Numbered from the stretch's first letter, positions 36,438 to 45,922 are shown. The stretch is DNA of 64,000 nt from Roseobacter sinensis (GCF_025755255.1 NZ_JALIEB010000001.1:434001-498000); one strand, 5' to 3'. Notes: generated by a model from the sequence alone, not told the origin. Made by a program: numbers and translations.

Positions 36438-37772
36438 ATGCTCCGTCTCCCCGTGTTCGCTGCATGTCTTGCGCTTTTGCCCGGCCTTGCTCCCGCCAGT
36501 GACGAGGCGGTGAGCACCTTCCTGCTGGACAACGGCATGCAGGTTGTCGTGGTGGAAGATCACCGCGCGCCGGTTGTGCAGCATATGGTCTGGTACCGCG
36601 CGGGCTCTGCCGACGAGCCCAAGGGCTCGTCCGGTGTGGCGCATTTCCTTGAGCACCTGCTATTCAAGGCGACCGATACTCTGGAGTCGGGCGAACTCTC
36701 GGCTACCGTGGCGCGCAATGGCGGGCGCGACAACGCCTTTACCTCTTATGACTACACCGCCTATTTCCAGCGGGTCGCGGCGGACCGGCTGGAGATCATG
36801 ATGCGGATGGAAGCGGACCGGATGCGCAACATTCGCCTCACCGAAAACGACATCGAAACCGAGCGTCAGGTGATCATCGAAGAGCGCAACCAGCGCACCG
36901 AGAGCAATCCGAGCGCGCTCTTTGGCGAACAGGTGGCCGCGGCCCAATACCTCAATCATCGGTATGGCGCGCCGATCATAGGCTGGATGCATGAGATGCA
37001 GACGCTGGATATGGATGATGCGCTGGGGTTTTATGAGACATACTACGCTCCCAATAACGCCATCCTCGTTGTGTCCGGTGATGTGACGCCGGAGGAGGTA
37101 CGCCGCTTGGCGGAGCAATACTATGGCGTGATCCCCGCCAATCCGGACCTGCCCGCGCGGATCCGGACCGAGGAGCCGCCGCAAACGGCCGAGCGGCGGC
37201 TGATCTATCGCGATGCACGCGTGGCGCAGCCCTATGTGCGGCGATCCTATCTCGCACCCGAACGCGACCCGGGCGCGCAGGAGGCGGCGGCGGCGCTGAC
37301 GTTCCTGGCCGAGATCCTCGGAGGCGGCACAACCTCCTACCTCGCGGATGCGCTCCAGTTCGACAGCCAGATCGCGACCTATTCCGCCGCGTTTTACCGT
37401 GGTGTGTCGCTGGATGACACGACCTTCGATCTGGTTGTGGTGCCGCGCCCCGATGTAAGCTTGCAGGAGGCTGAAGATGCGCTGGACGCGGCTTTGGCGC
37501 AGTTCATGACCGATGGTGTCGATCTGGCGCAGCTTGAGCGGATCAAGCTGCAAATCCGCGCCGATCAGATCTATGCGCGCGACGACGTCGACCGCATCGC
37601 CAATCGGTACGGGCAGGCGCTGGCCTCCGGCCTGACGGTGGAGGACGTACAAGCCTGGCCGGAGATCCTCGACGCGGTGACGGAGGAGGACATCCTGCAG
37701 GCCGCCCGCGATGTGCTCGACCGGCGCGCGTCGGTCACGGGGTGGCTGATGCGCGAGGAGGCGATCCAATGA
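36438..37772 (+). CDS. M16-family zinc metallopeptidase (catalytic subunit), exported
   Basis: A 444-residue peptidase of the insulinase/processing-peptidase family with an N-terminal signal peptide (LRLPVFAACLALLPGLAPA). The inverted zinc motif HFLEH, with the downstream Glu region ETERQVIIEERNQR, is intact, so this is the catalytic half. Two M16 domains fill the length. The start at 36438 has GAAGGA upstream. It overlaps the following M16 gene by ATGA, indicating equimolar synthesis of a two-subunit enzyme in the periplasm. Confidence 0.92.
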   Translation: MLRLPVFAACLALLPGLAPASDEAVSTFLLDNGMQVVVVEDHRAPVVQHMVWYRAGSADEPKGSSGVAHFLEHLLFKATDTLESGELSATVARNGGRDNAFTSYDYTAYFQRVAADRLEIMMRMEADRMRNIRLTENDIETERQVIIEERNQRTESNPSALFGEQVAAAQYLNHRYGAPIIGWMHEMQTLDMDDALGFYETYYAPNNAILVVSGDVTPEEVRRLAEQYYGVIPANPDLPARIRTEEPPQTAERRLIYRDARVAQPYVRRSYLAPERDPGAQEAAAALTFLAEILGGGTTSYLADALQFDSQIATYSAAFYRGVSLDDTTFDLVVVPRPDVSLQEAEDALDAALAQFMTDGVDLAQLERIKLQIRADQIYARDDVDRIANRYGQALASGLTVEDVQAWPEILDAVTEEDILQAARDVLDRRASVTGWLMREEAIQ

Positions 37773-39088
37773 TCCGCTTTGTCCTGACCGTCGTCGTACT
37801 GCTGAGCCTGCCGCTGTCGGTGCGGGCCGAAGTGGAGATACAGGAGGTCACCTCCGACCGGGGGCTGACCGCCTGGCTGGTCGAAGACCATGCCATTCCC
37901 TTTGTCGCGCTCGAAATCCGCTTTCGCGGCGGTGCCTCGCTCGACGCGCCCGGCAAGCGCGGGGCGATCAACCTGATGACCGCGCTTCTGGACGACGGGG
38001 CAGGCGATTTGGACGCGCGCGGCTTTGCGCGCGAGACCGAAGCGCTGGCGACTGGCTTCGGCTTCGATGTGAGCGACGACGCGCTCTCGGTCTCCGCGCG
38101 GTTCCTCACGGAGAACAAGGCGGAGTCGATGGCGCTGTTGCGGGCCGCCCTGTTGGAGCCACGCTTCGATCCGGATGCCATCGAACGCGTGCGCGGGCAG
38201 GTGCTGACAGGGATCCGCGCCGATGCGAAAGACCCTGACAGCATCGCTGCGCGCACCTTCGACCGCATCGCCTTTGGAGATCATCCGTACGCCTCGTCGC
38301 TTAACGGAACCGAAGAGAGCGTGGCTGCGTTGACGCGCGACGATCTGCTGGCCGCTCATCGCGCGGTACTGGCACGAGACCGGATCTACATCAGCGCGGT
38401 CGGCGACATCACGCCGGAGCAGCTTTCGACGCTTATGGATGAGCTTCTGGCGGATCTGCCGGCCGAGGGCGCACCGATGCCGGACCGCGTGGAGGTGGCC
38501 ATTCCGGGCGGGATGACGGTCGTGCCCTTTGACACGCCGCAATCGGTTGCCCTGTTTGGCCAGCCCGGTCTGGCGCAGGATCACCCCGACTACTTTACCG
38601 CCATCGTGTTGAACCAGGTACTCGGCGGTGGCGGCTTCGAGAGCCGCCTGATGAGCGAGGTGCGCGAGAAGCGCGGACTGACCTATGGTGTCTACTCCTA
38701 TCTCGCGCCAAAAGACTTCGGTGAGGTCTATCTGGGGTCGGTGCGCTCTGCCAATGACCGGATCGCGGAGGCCATCGCGGTCATTCGGGAGGAATGGGCC
38801 AAGGCCGCGGCAGAGGGCATCACCCAAGAGGAGCTCGATGATGCCAAGACCTACATGACCGGCGCCTACCCCTTGCGGTTCGACGGCAACGGGCCGATTG
38901 CGCGGATTATGGTGGGAATGCAGATGCTGGGCCTGCCCATCGATTACATCGCCACGCGCAACGAGCGAGTCGAAGCGGTTACGCTGGCGGATGTCAGACG
39001 GGTGGCCGGGGACCTGCTCGATCCGGAGGGGCTACATTTTGTGGTCGTGGGCCAGCCCCTGGGGCTCGAGACGACCGCTGGCAACTAG
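37769..39088 (+). CDS. M16-family peptidase-like protein (non-catalytic partner), exported
   Basis: A 439-residue M16 homolog with a signal peptide (FVLTVVVLLSLPLSVRA). Where HxxEH would lie the sequence reads NLMTALLDDGAG, so zinc ligands are absent. The C-terminal domain keeps the conserved Arg/Tyr element SEVREKRGLTYGVYSY, which in paired M16 enzymes helps bind substrate. With the upstream active subunit it forms the typical heterodimeric pair. The stop is immediately followed by copy B of an 80-bp repeat. Confidence 0.92.
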   Translation: MIRFVLTVVVLLSLPLSVRAEVEIQEVTSDRGLTAWLVEDHAIPFVALEIRFRGGASLDAPGKRGAINLMTALLDDGAGDLDARGFARETEALATGFGFDVSDDALSVSARFLTENKAESMALLRAALLEPRFDPDAIERVRGQVLTGIRADAKDPDSIAARTFDRIAFGDHPYASSLNGTEESVAALTRDDLLAAHRAVLARDRIYISAVGDITPEQLSTLMDELLADLPAEGAPMPDRVEVAIPGGMTVVPFDTPQSVALFGQPGLAQDHPDYFTAIVLNQVLGGGGFESRLMSEVREKRGLTYGVYSYLAPKDFGEVYLGSVRSANDRIAEAIAVIREEWAKAAAEGITQEELDDAKTYMTGAYPLRFDGNGPIARIMVGMQMLGLPIDYIATRNERVEAVTLADVRRVAGDLLDPEGLHFVVVGQPLGLETTAGN

Positions 39089-39166
39089 AGCGTTTCGCCT
39101 TTGGCCTGAGACAAGATGTATCACCTCTTGCGTTGATTTCATTGAAATCAGGTAGCGACAGGTGAT
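39087..39166 (+). repeat. 80-bp dispersed repeat, copy B
   Basis: Begins at the stop codon of the M16 gene and matches copy A (12813-12892, opposite strand) in about 62 of 80 positions without gaps. It contains nested inverted repeats: an outer TCACCT / AGGTGA and an inner TGATTTCA / TGAAATCA. Similarity may continue to a shared CTTAAGG near 39187-39193 after an insertion of about 15 nt relative to copy A. Confidence 0.75.
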
Positions 39167-39277
39167 TCCAAGTTTGTGGCGAACTGCTTAAGGCGGCCTT
39201 CTTGAAAGGAGGCGCTGACGCGCCACGCCATGTCCTCGGCCCTCGGGCGGGCCGAGTGTCGGCGCGGGATGCCCGCG

Positions 39278-41620
39278 TCACTCTCCGTAGGGCACCCAGA
39301 TGTTCTTTACTTCCGTTGCAGCGCGGAGGAACTCATGGCCCTGTCCGGCCGCACCCATCCAGTCACGCGCTTGTCCGTTGTTGACCCAGGTGCGCTTGAG
39401 GTTTGAGGCGCTTGCCCTTTCAACCTCGCCGGAGAGGGGAGCGGCTCCAAAGCACCAGACCGCGTCGATGTCCATATGCCCGGCCATATGCGAAGCGATC
39501 TCGCTGTGGGAACCGGTGAGGATATTCACGACGCCTGCCGGCACGTCGGAGGTCTCGAGGACTTGAATGAAGTCCGTCGCGGCGAGCGGGAAGGGTTCGG
39601 ACGCGCTCAGGATCACGCGGTTCCCCATCGCGATCGCCGGCGCCATGCAGGACATGAGGCCGACCAGCGGGGCCTGGTTCGGGCAGATGGCCCCGATCAC
39701 GCCCACGGGCTCTTTCATCGCCAACGCCACCCCGCGGATCGGGACGCCATGCACCTGCCCGTCGTATTTGTCAGCCCAGGCGGCGTAGGTGAAGAGGCGG
39801 TTGATTGCGGCCTCGACCTCCTTGGCGCCATGCTTGCCGCCCTGCATGGCATCGAGGCGCCCAGCAAACTCCGCGGCGCGGGCGGCGAGGTTTTCGCCGA
39901 TGTAATAGAGGATTTGCGCACGCAGGTGGCCGGTGGTCTTCGACCAGCCTTTGGCGGCCTGCGCGGCCTCGACGGCATTGCGCAAGTCCTTGCGGTTGGC
40001 GAGCGACACATGGCCCAGCAGCGCGCCGGATTTGCCCCAGACCGGTGCGGAATAGCCGCTGTCCGGGCGGGCTTGCTTGCCGCCGATGTAGAGCTTTGCG
40101 GTACGGTCGATGGGGTCTGTCGGTGCGCCCGCACCGGCAAATGCGGCGATCTCTTTGAGTGGTTTGGCTGTGCCTTTCGGACGGGTGTAGGCGGCCAGCC
40201 CCTCCCAGCCGCCTTCGCGGCCGAAGCCGCTCTCGCGCACGCCGCCGAAGCCCGCGGCGGCGTCCATCAGGTTGGTGCCGTTCACCCAAACTATGCCGGT
40301 CGCCAGCTTCGGCGCGATGTCGAGCGCGAGATTGATATTCTCGCTCCACACCGTCGCGGCGAGGCCATAGCGGCTGTTGTTGGCGAGCGCCACCGCCTCT
40401 TCTGGTGTGCGGAAGGTGGTGGAGACGAGCACGGGGCCGAAGATCTCCTCCTGCATCAGTGTGTCCGCCGGGTTAAGGCCGGTGATCAGCGTAGGCGGGT
40501 AGAACGACCCCATCGCAGGCAGATCGGTGGTGGCCACATGAGTTTCGCCCGCGGTGTTCGCCGCGACAAGATCCGTGATCGTCTTGAGTTGTACCGGATC
40601 GACAATGGCGCCGATGTCGATGCTCTTGTCCAGCGGGTCGCCCACGCGCAGCTTGTCCATGCGAGCACGCAGCTTGGCGTAGAAAAGCTCGGCCACCGGC
40701 TCATGCACCAGAAGGCGCGAGCCCGCGCAGCAGACCTGGCCCTGATTGAACCAGATCGCATCGACCAGACCCTCGACCGCCGAATCGAGATCGGCGTCGT
40801 CAAAGACGATGTAGGGCGACTTGCCGCCCAGTTCGAGCGTCAGCACCTTGCCGGAGCCCGCCGTGGCGTCGCGGATGCGGCGGCCGACGGCGGTGGAGCC
40901 GGTGAAGGCCACCTTGTCGACCTCCGCCGCCACGACCATCTCGCCCACCGCCCCATCGCCCGTGACGATGTTCACAACCCCCTTGGGCAGACCCGCCTGC
41001 TGGCAGATCTCGGCAAAGAGCAGAGCTGTCAGCGAGGTGTACTCGGCCGGTTTCAGCACCACCGTGTTGCCCATGGCCAAGGCCGGCGCGATCTTCCAGG
41101 CGAGCATCAGCAGCGGGAAGTTCCAGGGGATCACCTGTCCACAGACGCCCAGCGGCGCGCGGTCGGGCAGTTCGTCCTCCATCAGCTGCGCCATGCCCGC
41201 GTGGAAATAGAAATGCCGCTGCGCCAAAGGCACGTCGATGTCGCGGCTCTCGCGAATCGGCTTGCCGTTGTCGAGGCTCTCCAGCACCGCAAACAGCCGA
41301 CTATGCTTCTGTAGCAGGCGGGCCAGGGCATAAAGGGTGCGCGCTCGACCCGCACCGCCCAGGCGCGCCCATCCGCCCTGCGCGGTACGGGCGGCTTTGA
41401 CTGCGGCATCGACGTCCGCCTGGCGCGCTTGTGTCAGCTTTGCCAGCAGCTCACCGGTCGCCGGATTGCGGCTCTCGAAACCCTTGCCGGGCTTGGTGAA
41501 GACCCCGTCAATAAAGTGGCCGAACGTACCGCCCCGCTCGGCAATCCAGGCCAGCGCTTCGGCTGCACTCTCCGGTGCCGGGCCGTACGCCATGGTCTCG
41601 AAGACGTCTTTCACATTCAT
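39278..41620 (-). CDS. Tandem-domain aldehyde dehydrogenase (ALDH16 type)
   Basis: A 780-residue protein with two aldehyde dehydrogenase domains. The first (about residues 30-500) is complete: IPWNFPLLML, Glu in LELGGKSP and catalytic Cys297 in GQVCCAGS. The second (about 515-780) lacks a GQ-C motif and appears truncated and inactive. This is the ALDH16 layout, in which bacterial members retain activity in domain one while the pseudo-domain has a structural role. It lies 42 bp downstream of deoC on the same strand, so acetaldehyde from deoxyribose-5-phosphate cleavage is a plausible substrate. Confidence 0.9.
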   Translation of the reverse strand: MNVKDVFETMAYGPAPESAAEALAWIAERGGTFGHFIDGVFTKPGKGFESRNPATGELLAKLTQARQADVDAAVKAARTAQGGWARLGGAGRARTLYALARLLQKHSRLFAVLESLDNGKPIRESRDIDVPLAQRHFYFHAGMAQLMEDELPDRAPLGVCGQVIPWNFPLLMLAWKIAPALAMGNTVVLKPAEYTSLTALLFAEICQQAGLPKGVVNIVTGDGAVGEMVVAAEVDKVAFTGSTAVGRRIRDATAGSGKVLTLELGGKSPYIVFDDADLDSAVEGLVDAIWFNQGQVCCAGSRLLVHEPVAELFYAKLRARMDKLRVGDPLDKSIDIGAIVDPVQLKTITDLVAANTAGETHVATTDLPAMGSFYPPTLITGLNPADTLMQEEIFGPVLVSTTFRTPEEAVALANNSRYGLAATVWSENINLALDIAPKLATGIVWVNGTNLMDAAAGFGGVRESGFGREGGWEGLAAYTRPKGTAKPLKEIAAFAGAGAPTDPIDRTAKLYIGGKQARPDSGYSAPVWGKSGALLGHVSLANRKDLRNAVEAAQAAKGWSKTTGHLRAQILYYIGENLAARAAEFAGRLDAMQGGKHGAKEVEAAINRLFTYAAWADKYDGQVHGVPIRGVALAMKEPVGVIGAICPNQAPLVGLMSCMAPAIAMGNRVILSASEPFPLAATDFIQVLETSDVPAGVVNILTGSHSEIASHMAGHMDIDAVWCFGAAPLSGEVERASASNLKRTWVNNGQARDWMGAAGQGHEFLRAATEVKNIWVPYGE

Positions 41621-41662
41621 GCCTTCACCCTTCCAAAAATACTCAAATCCTGACGCATGCCG

Positions 41663-42667
41663 TCAGCTCGTCGGGTGGCGATAGCTCGCGGAATAGCGGC
41701 CCGTCACGTGATGCTCCAGCTGCCGCTCGATGTCGTTGAGCAGCGACGAGGCGCCAAAGCGGAAGAGATCCGGTTGCAGCCAGCGGTCGCCGAGCTCTTC
41801 CTTCATCAGCGCAAGATAGGTGATCGCGTCCTTCGCTTTCGAAATGCCGCCCGCGGGTTTGTAGCCGACGCGATAGCCCGTGCGCGCGTAAAAGTCCCGG
41901 ATCGAGCGGATCATCACCAGCGACACGGGCAGCGTGGCGTTCACGCTCTCTTTGCCAGTGGAGGTCTTGATGAAATCGGCGCCCGCCATCATGCAGATCA
42001 GCGAGGCGCGGGCCACATTGCGCAAAGACCCCAACTCTCCCGTCGCGAGGATCGCCTTTACATGCGCCTCGCCGCAGGCGGCGCGGAAGGCGCGCATCTC
42101 GTCGTAGAGTGCCTGCCAGTTGCCCGAGAGAACATGGCGGCGCGAGATCACGATGTCGATCTCCGCAGCCCCCGCCGCCACGCTCTCTTCGATCTCGGCG
42201 ATGCGCAGATGCAGCGGCGACAGCCCCGCCGGAAAGCCCGTGCTGACGGCGGCGACCGGGATGCCTGAGCCTTCCAGCGCGCGCACAGCCGCTGGGATCA
42301 TCTCGTGGTAGACGCAGACCGCACCGGTGGTGATCGGCCCCATCTCAAGCGCGTCGAGCAGGCTTTGCGCCACCGGCTGGCGGGCCTTGGCGCAGAGGCG
42401 CCGTACCCGGTTCTCGGTGTCGTCTCCCGACAGCGTGGTCAGATCGATACAAGTGACAGCACGCAACAACCACGCCGCCTGATGTGTCTTCTTGACCGAG
42501 CGGCGGGCGGGCAGCGTGGCGGCGCGCCGTTCGATGGCAGAAGTGTTCGCCTGCACCGCGCGCACCCAGTCCATATCCAGCGCCATGCCAGGATTGCGCG
42601 GTTCGGTCACCTGCGGCAGCTGATGGCTGGCCGTGGCTGTGGCGGTCTGGTCGGCGGGGCTGAGCAT
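41663..42667 (-). CDS. deoC: deoxyribose-phosphate aldolase
   Basis: A 334-residue class I aldolase that splits 2-deoxyribose-5-phosphate into acetaldehyde and glyceraldehyde-3-phosphate. The Schiff-base lysine is Lys234 (DFIKTSTGK), with a second conserved lysine in GYKPAGGI. CIDLTTLSGDDT and ISRRHVLSGNW correspond to the substrate pocket. It is longer than E. coli DeoC because of an N-terminal extension, like eukaryotic-type DERA proteins. GGAGG sits 6 nt before the ATG. It is probably co-transcribed with the ALDH16 gene. Confidence 0.93.
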   Translation of the reverse strand: MLSPADQTATATASHQLPQVTEPRNPGMALDMDWVRAVQANTSAIERRAATLPARRSVKKTHQAAWLLRAVTCIDLTTLSGDDTENRVRRLCAKARQPVAQSLLDALEMGPITTGAVCVYHEMIPAAVRALEGSGIPVAAVSTGFPAGLSPLHLRIAEIEESVAAGAAEIDIVISRRHVLSGNWQALYDEMRAFRAACGEAHVKAILATGELGSLRNVARASLICMMAGADFIKTSTGKESVNATLPVSLVMIRSIRDFYARTGYRVGYKPAGGISKAKDAITYLALMKEELGDRWLQPDLFRFGASSLLNDIERQLEHHVTGRYSASYRHPTS

Positions 42668-42749
42668 CGCGATCCTCCGGGTCGGTCAGGCGTGCAAAAT
42701 CGCATGGGGCGCGCCCCTTGGCAAGACGACCGCTGTGACGTGAGCAGCC

Positions 42750-43109
42750 TCAGCTGCCGCGATATGTCGAATACCCAAAAGGCGACAGCAGCAGCGGCAC
42801 GTGGTAGTGGCTGTCGGGCTCCGAGATGCCGAAGCGGATCGGGATGCTGTCGAGGAACCTCGGGTGCTCCGGGGCGACGCCGCTCGCCGTCAGATAGGGG
42901 CCTGCCTCGAAGACCAGCTCGTAGGTTCCGGTCTCGAACCTTGCCTTGTCGAGGATCGGTGCATCCGTGCGCCCGTCCGCATTCGTCACGGTCTCTGCAA
43001 GCTTCAAGGGGCCATTCTGGGTGATCCGGTAGAGCGTGATTACGACCCCGGCCGCCGGGCAGCCGCGTGCGGTGTCCAGCACGTGTGTGGTCAGATATCC
43101 TTGCGGCAT
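42750..43109 (-). CDS. uraH: 5-hydroxyisourate hydrolase
   Basis: A 119-residue transthyretin-related protein that hydrolyses 5-hydroxyisourate to OHCU, the second step of urate breakdown. The N-terminal [16 protein letters not shown], the internal RTDAPILD and the C-terminal tetrapeptide YRGS are diagnostic. It diverges from the puuE-uraD gene across about 105 bp and thus shares a control region with the rest of the pathway. Confidence 0.94.
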   Translation of the reverse strand: MPQGYLTTHVLDTARGCPAAGVVITLYRITQNGPLKLAETVTNADGRTDAPILDKARFETGTYELVFEAGPYLTASGVAPEHPRFLDSIPIRFGISEPDSHYHVPLLLSPFGYSTYRGS

Positions 43110-43215
43110 CCGTCTCTCCTTGACCCTATTGTGCGCAGCCTGCCCGCCCCAGATACGAATTGCAACGCGCCCGCAACTCGGTATTCAATGGCGCGGTCCA
43201 GCAAGGAGACCCTTC

Positions 43216-44631
43216 GTGAACCGCTACCCCCGCGACTTTTCAGGCTACGGATCAACCCCACCGGATGCGGCGTGGCCGGGCGGGGCGCGCATCGCCGTGC
43301 AATTCGTGCTGAACTACGAGGAGGGCGGTGAGAATTGCCTGTTGCACGGGGACGCGGCCTCCGAGGCCTTCCTCTCCGAGATCGTAGGCGCGCAGCCCTG
43401 GCCGGGGCAGCGGCACTGGAACATGGAATCGATCTACGACTATGGCGCGCGGGCCGGGTTCTGGCGGTTGCACCGGCTGTTTACGGGCACGGGCATCCCG
43501 GTGACCGTGTACGGTGTGGCCTCGGCGCTGGCGCGGGCTCCGGAGCAGGTGCGCGCGATGCAGGACGCGGGCTGGGAGATCGCCAGCCATGGGCTGAAGT
43601 GGATCGACTACAAGGACCATTCCGAAGCGGATGAGATGGCCGACATGATGGAGGCGATCCGCCTGCATGGCGAGGTCACCGGCGAGAGCCCGCGCGGTTG
43701 GTACACCGGACGCTGTTCGGAGAACACGGTGGCGCTCGCCGCCAAGACGGGGCAGTTCGAATACATCTCCGATGCCTACGACGACGATCTGCCCTATTGG
43801 GCCAGGATCGGGCGGCGCAATCAGCTGATCATCCCCTATACGCTCGACTGCAACGACATGCGCTTTGCCACACCGCAGGGGTTCAACTCGGGCGATCAGT
43901 TCTTCGCCTACCTGCGTGACACCTTCGATGCGCTTTATGCCGAAGGAGCGGCGGGCGCGGCCAAGATGATGTCGGTGGGCCTGCACTGCCGCCTGGTGGG
44001 CCGGCCCGGACGGGCGCAGGCGCTCAAGCGCTTCATCGAGCATATCCAAGGCTTCGAGGGCGTCTGGTGCCCCCGCCGGATCGAGATCGCCGAGCATTGG
44101 CGCAAGGCACACCCGCCCGCGCGCGGCCCGGCGCGGCCTTCGGCGATGAAGAAGGTGGATTTTCTGGAGAGGTTCGGAGGCATCTTCGAGCATTCCGAGT
44201 GGATCGCAGAACGCGCTTACGATCTGGAGCTTGGCGCGGCGCATGACACGGCGGTGGGCCTGCATTCGGCGCTCGCCCGGATGTTCCGCAGTGCCAGTGT
44301 CGACGAGCGCATGGCGGTATTGCGTGCCCACCCGGACCTCGCGGGCAAGCTGGCCGCCGCGAAACGCCTGACCGCCGAAAGCACCGAGGAGCAGGCGAGC
44401 GCCGGTCTCGACGCGCTGACCGACAAAGAGCGGAAGGCCTTCGAGAAGCTGAACACCGCATACACCAAGAAACACGGCTTTCCCTTCATCATTGCGGTCA
44501 AGGATCACGACAAGGCGGGCATCCTGCGCGCCTTCGAGAGGCGGCTTGATCACGAGACCGACGCTGAGTTCGACGAGGCCTGCCGCCAGGTCGAGCGCAT
44601 CGCCGAGCTTCGGCTGGAGGCGCTGCTGTGA
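43216..44631 (+). CDS. puuE-uraD: Fused allantoinase (PuuE) and OHCU decarboxylase (UraD)
   Basis: A 471-residue two-enzyme fusion. Residues 1-297 are the cofactor-light PuuE allantoinase of the polysaccharide deacetylase fold (YPRDFSGYGSTPPDAAWPGG, then VQFVLNYEEGGE and WEIASHGLKWIDY). After a Pro/Ala-rich linker, residues 311-471 form a complete UraD, starting MKKVDFLERFGG, with the catalytic His372 in AHPDLAGKL, STEEQASAGL and GFPFIIAVK. The two domains catalyse consecutive steps, OHCU to S-allantoin and allantoin to allantoate. The start is GTG at 43216 with AAGGAG upstream. The stop overlaps the next GTG. Confidence 0.92.
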   Translation: MNRYPRDFSGYGSTPPDAAWPGGARIAVQFVLNYEEGGENCLLHGDAASEAFLSEIVGAQPWPGQRHWNMESIYDYGARAGFWRLHRLFTGTGIPVTVYGVASALARAPEQVRAMQDAGWEIASHGLKWIDYKDHSEADEMADMMEAIRLHGEVTGESPRGWYTGRCSENTVALAAKTGQFEYISDAYDDDLPYWARIGRRNQLIIPYTLDCNDMRFATPQGFNSGDQFFAYLRDTFDALYAEGAAGAAKMMSVGLHCRLVGRPGRAQALKRFIEHIQGFEGVWCPRRIEIAEHWRKAHPPARGPARPSAMKKVDFLERFGGIFEHSEWIAERAYDLELGAAHDTAVGLHSALARMFRSASVDERMAVLRAHPDLAGKLAAAKRLTAESTEEQASAGLDALTDKERKAFEKLNTAYTKKHGFPFIIAVKDHDKAGILRAFERRLDHETDAEFDEACRQVERIAELRLEALL

Positions 44632-45437
44632 GCTACGCCTTCCCGCCGGGCGGCCTGCCGGACCAGTCGCAGAACCCGGAAAGCACGGCGATCTTCACGC
44701 AAGCCTATGCGGTCATCCCTGCCGTCACGCAGCGTGACATCGTCACGAGCTTCCTGCCCGGCTGGCAGAATGCCCGCGTCTGGGTCCTGGCGCGGCCCTT
44801 GAGCGGCTTTGCCGAGACGTTTTCCTACTATGCGGTCGAGCTCGATGAAGAGGGCGGCAGCGCCGAGCCGGAACCCGACAGGGACGCCCAGGCGGTGATC
44901 TTTCTCGCCAAGGGGCAAGCGCGGCTCACGCTGGGGCATGACACCTTCGATCTGATCCCCGGCAGCTATGTCTACCTGCCGCCGAGTGCGGTCTGGACGA
45001 TGTACAATATCCACGAAGACCCCTGCCAGTTCCACTGGATCCGCAAGCGGTTCCGGCCGTCGCCGGGTCTGAAGGTACCCGACGCGCTGATCACGCATGA
45101 AAGCGAGGTCGAGAAGGCGTCCATGCCCGGCTGCAACGGCACCTGGGCGACGCAGCGGTTCTTCGATCCGTTCGATCTCAGCTATGATTTCCACGTGAAT
45201 ATCGTCAATTTCGAGCCCGGCGCGCGCATTCCCTTCGCCGAGACCCATGTGATGGAACATGGGCTCTATGTGCTGCAGGGCACGGCGGAGTATCTGCTCA
45301 ACACCGATTGGGTGAGCGTCGGGCCGGGCGACTTCATCTGGATGCGCGCGTTCTGTCCGCAGGCCTGCATCGCGACGGGCACCGAGCCCTTTCGCTATCT
45401 GCTCTACAAGGACGTGAACCGTCATATGCCGCTGTGA
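44628..45437 (+). CDS. (S)-ureidoglycine aminohydrolase (bicupin)
   Basis: A 269-residue double-cupin enzyme that converts (S)-ureidoglycine to ureidoglycolate and ammonia. Each half has a cupin barrel: AQAVIFLAKGQARLTL and PGSYVYLPP in the first, then PGARIPFAETHVMEHGLYVLQG (Mn ligands in His/Glu/His) and GPGDFIWMRAFCPQ in the second. The GTG start overlaps the upstream stop and its own stop overlaps the next GTG, giving a coupled chain. Product type requires an allantoate amidohydrolase upstream in the pathway, which is not in the window. Confidence 0.88.
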   Translation: MSYAFPPGGLPDQSQNPESTAIFTQAYAVIPAVTQRDIVTSFLPGWQNARVWVLARPLSGFAETFSYYAVELDEEGGSAEPEPDRDAQAVIFLAKGQARLTLGHDTFDLIPGSYVYLPPSAVWTMYNIHEDPCQFHWIRKRFRPSPGLKVPDALITHESEVEKASMPGCNGTWATQRFFDPFDLSYDFHVNIVNFEPGARIPFAETHVMEHGLYVLQGTAEYLLNTDWVSVGPGDFIWMRAFCPQACIATGTEPFRYLLYKDVNRHMPL

Positions 45438-45922
45438 GCCGAGAGGTTCGATGCGCGCCGCTGACGGCCGAGGCCTTCGCGCCCTTCGGTGACGTGCTGG
45501 ACTGCGCGGGTGCGCCGGATCGGATGATCAACGCGGGGCTTTGCGGGCGGTTTCATGACAGGGCGCGGTTGGACTTCGGGCCCGCAGGCCGCGCCGGTCT
45601 CAGCCTGTTCAACGCCGAGCCGCGAAGCCTGCCTTACACGCTCGATCTGCTGGAGCAGCACCCCGAGGGCAGCCAGGCGTTCATCCCGATGACCCCGGAG
45701 CCCTTCCTCGTCACTGTCGCCCCCGACGAGAGGGGAGAGCCGGGGGGTCCTCTGGCCTTTTTGACCGCCCCGTACCAGGGTATCAACCTGCATCGCGGCA
45801 CCTGGCACGGGGTCCTGACGCCGCTCGCGGCGCCCGGAATTTTTGCAGTGATCGATCGAATTGGCGAAACGCCCAATCTGCGGGAGGTTTTGCTTGATCC
45901 GCCATATCTGGTGGTTCCATAA
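45434..45922 (+). CDS. allA: ureidoglycolate lyase
   Basis: A 162-residue enzyme that splits ureidoglycolate to glyoxylate and urea. Family signatures: LTAEAFAPFGDVL near the N-terminus, MTPEPFLVTVAP in the middle and the HRGTWHGVLTPL motif near the C-terminus. The start is GTG at 45434 overlapping the upstream stop, chosen because the frame upstream shadows the bicupin gene. It completes the terminal step of the pathway. Confidence 0.92.
   Translation: MSREVRCAPLTAEAFAPFGDVLDCAGAPDRMINAGLCGRFHDRARLDFGPAGRAGLSLFNAEPRSLPYTLDLLEQHPEGSQAFIPMTPEPFLVTVAPDERGEPGGPLAFLTAPYQGINLHRGTWHGVLTPLAAPGIFAVIDRIGETPNLREVLLDPPYLVVP

Noticed and set aside
39476-41314. Plus-strand frame opposite ALDH16
   Set aside because: No motif, and it lies entirely within the conserved minus-strand gene.
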